Below the pieces are notes generated by a model that had not been told where the DNA came from, searched no databases, and worked only from the letters and a program-made list of their open reading frames with translations. Made by a program: the position numbers and the translations under genes. 64,000 nucleotides of DNA from Phytoactinopolyspora alkaliphila. Its GTDB lineage: Bacteria > Actinomycetota > Actinomycetes > Jiangellales > Jiangellaceae. This document shows positions 63,895 through 64,000 of this stretch, one piece after another (positions within the stretch are counted from its first letter, which is position 1; the number at the start of each line of letters is the position of its first letter). The DNA is taken from the NCBI RefSeq assembly GCF_010550695.1, contig NZ_JAAGOB010000001.1:372001-436000 (forward strand). Direction: 5' to 3'.

Positions 63895-64000
63895 CGAAGA
63901 CACCAACCGGCCGATTGTTTCGCGGTCAATCAGGGCCAGACCTGGTACTCACCCGGACCTTCCGGGCGGGCACCGAAGACGTGTGGGCCAGCATCACCGA
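63891..64000 (+). CDS. SRPBCC (AHSA1-like) protein, truncated by the window edge
   Basis: The first 36 residues read MTKTPTGRLFRGQSG, then LVLTRTFRAGTEDVWASIT, the beta1-helix1 start of START/AHSA1 proteins. The ATG overlaps the ArsR stop, the usual regulator-effector arrangement. Confidence 0.8.
   Translation, partial: MTKTPTGRLFRGQSGPDLVLTRTFRAGTEDVWASIT

Overview
The window is high-GC DNA with GTG and TTG starts, translationally coupled operons and gene families typical of Actinomycetota: Ku, GAF-ANTAR, WXG100-type proteins, a Pol I-like polymerase without the 5' nuclease, MacB/FtsX exporters and FGE-type sulfatases. It looks like a chromosome segment from a soil or halotolerant actinobacterium. 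I cannot name the genus from sequence alone. No rRNA, CRISPR array, plasmid origin or phage structural gene was seen. There is one tRNA.

Layout. 1-4.0 kb: Ku end-binding protein, a Nudix-NYN fusion, aldose 1-epimerase and an integral membrane protein. 4.06-13.2 kb: tRNA-Leu(GAG), whose last 20 bp are repeated exactly at 13174-13193. Between the two copies lies an AT-richer accessory region with IS630, IS1634-like, IS1380 and two IS3 elements or relics, a lipoprotein, a frameshifted chymotrypsin-like protease and a Phd/PIN toxin-antitoxin pair. A 3' remnant of a serine recombinase abuts the second copy. 13.6-23.5 kb: a secreted beta-propeller protein and a Tat-exported polysaccharide lyase family 8 enzyme that share a promoter motif. 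They flank a three-gene set (EspC-like helical protein, lipoprotein, RTX/M91 metalloprotease) and a remnant sugar ABC permease. 23.6-29.5 kb: soxR with its own SoxR-type promoter, an MFS exporter, an acetyltransferase, a GH13 enzyme with an altered catalytic triad and a DHFR/RibD-like reductase. 29.8-35.3 kb: a sortase-anchored ice-binding-type protein with a (GTEDGD)-like stalk, a broken hydrolase-GNAT-CGNR operon and a subtilase lipoprotein. 35.4-45 kb: PspC and GntR fragments, a divergent MFS/AraC pair, a Pol I-like polymerase, a methyltransferase, an HD-GYP-LuxR protein, an MFS transporter and argG. 45-51.6 kb: cytochrome P450, a DsbA/FrnE oxidoreductase, small proteins, a STAS protein, a C69-type peptidase and a GAF-ANTAR regulator. 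51.8-57.2 kb: a NarL-type two-component system divergent from a MacB-like ABC exporter. 57.2-64 kb: ArsR and MFS pseudogenes, then lysR with an operator, a quaternary-amine-type binding protein overlapping an arylsulfatase, and an ArsR-SRPBCC pair with a perfect palindromic operator.

Themes. Several genes (sugar permease, alpha/beta hydrolase, ArsR, MFS) carry the same kind of damage: an internal deletion that joins the two ends of the gene, usually out of frame. Several intact enzymes have unusual active sites: a subtilase with Glu for Asp, a GH13 without the third acid, and a C69 protein without the N-terminal Cys. The most interesting candidates are the putative type VII-secreted RTX/M91 protease set, the PL8/propeller pair with a shared promoter element and a CBM-like domain inserted inside the lyase fold, and the one-component binding protein-sulfatase operon.
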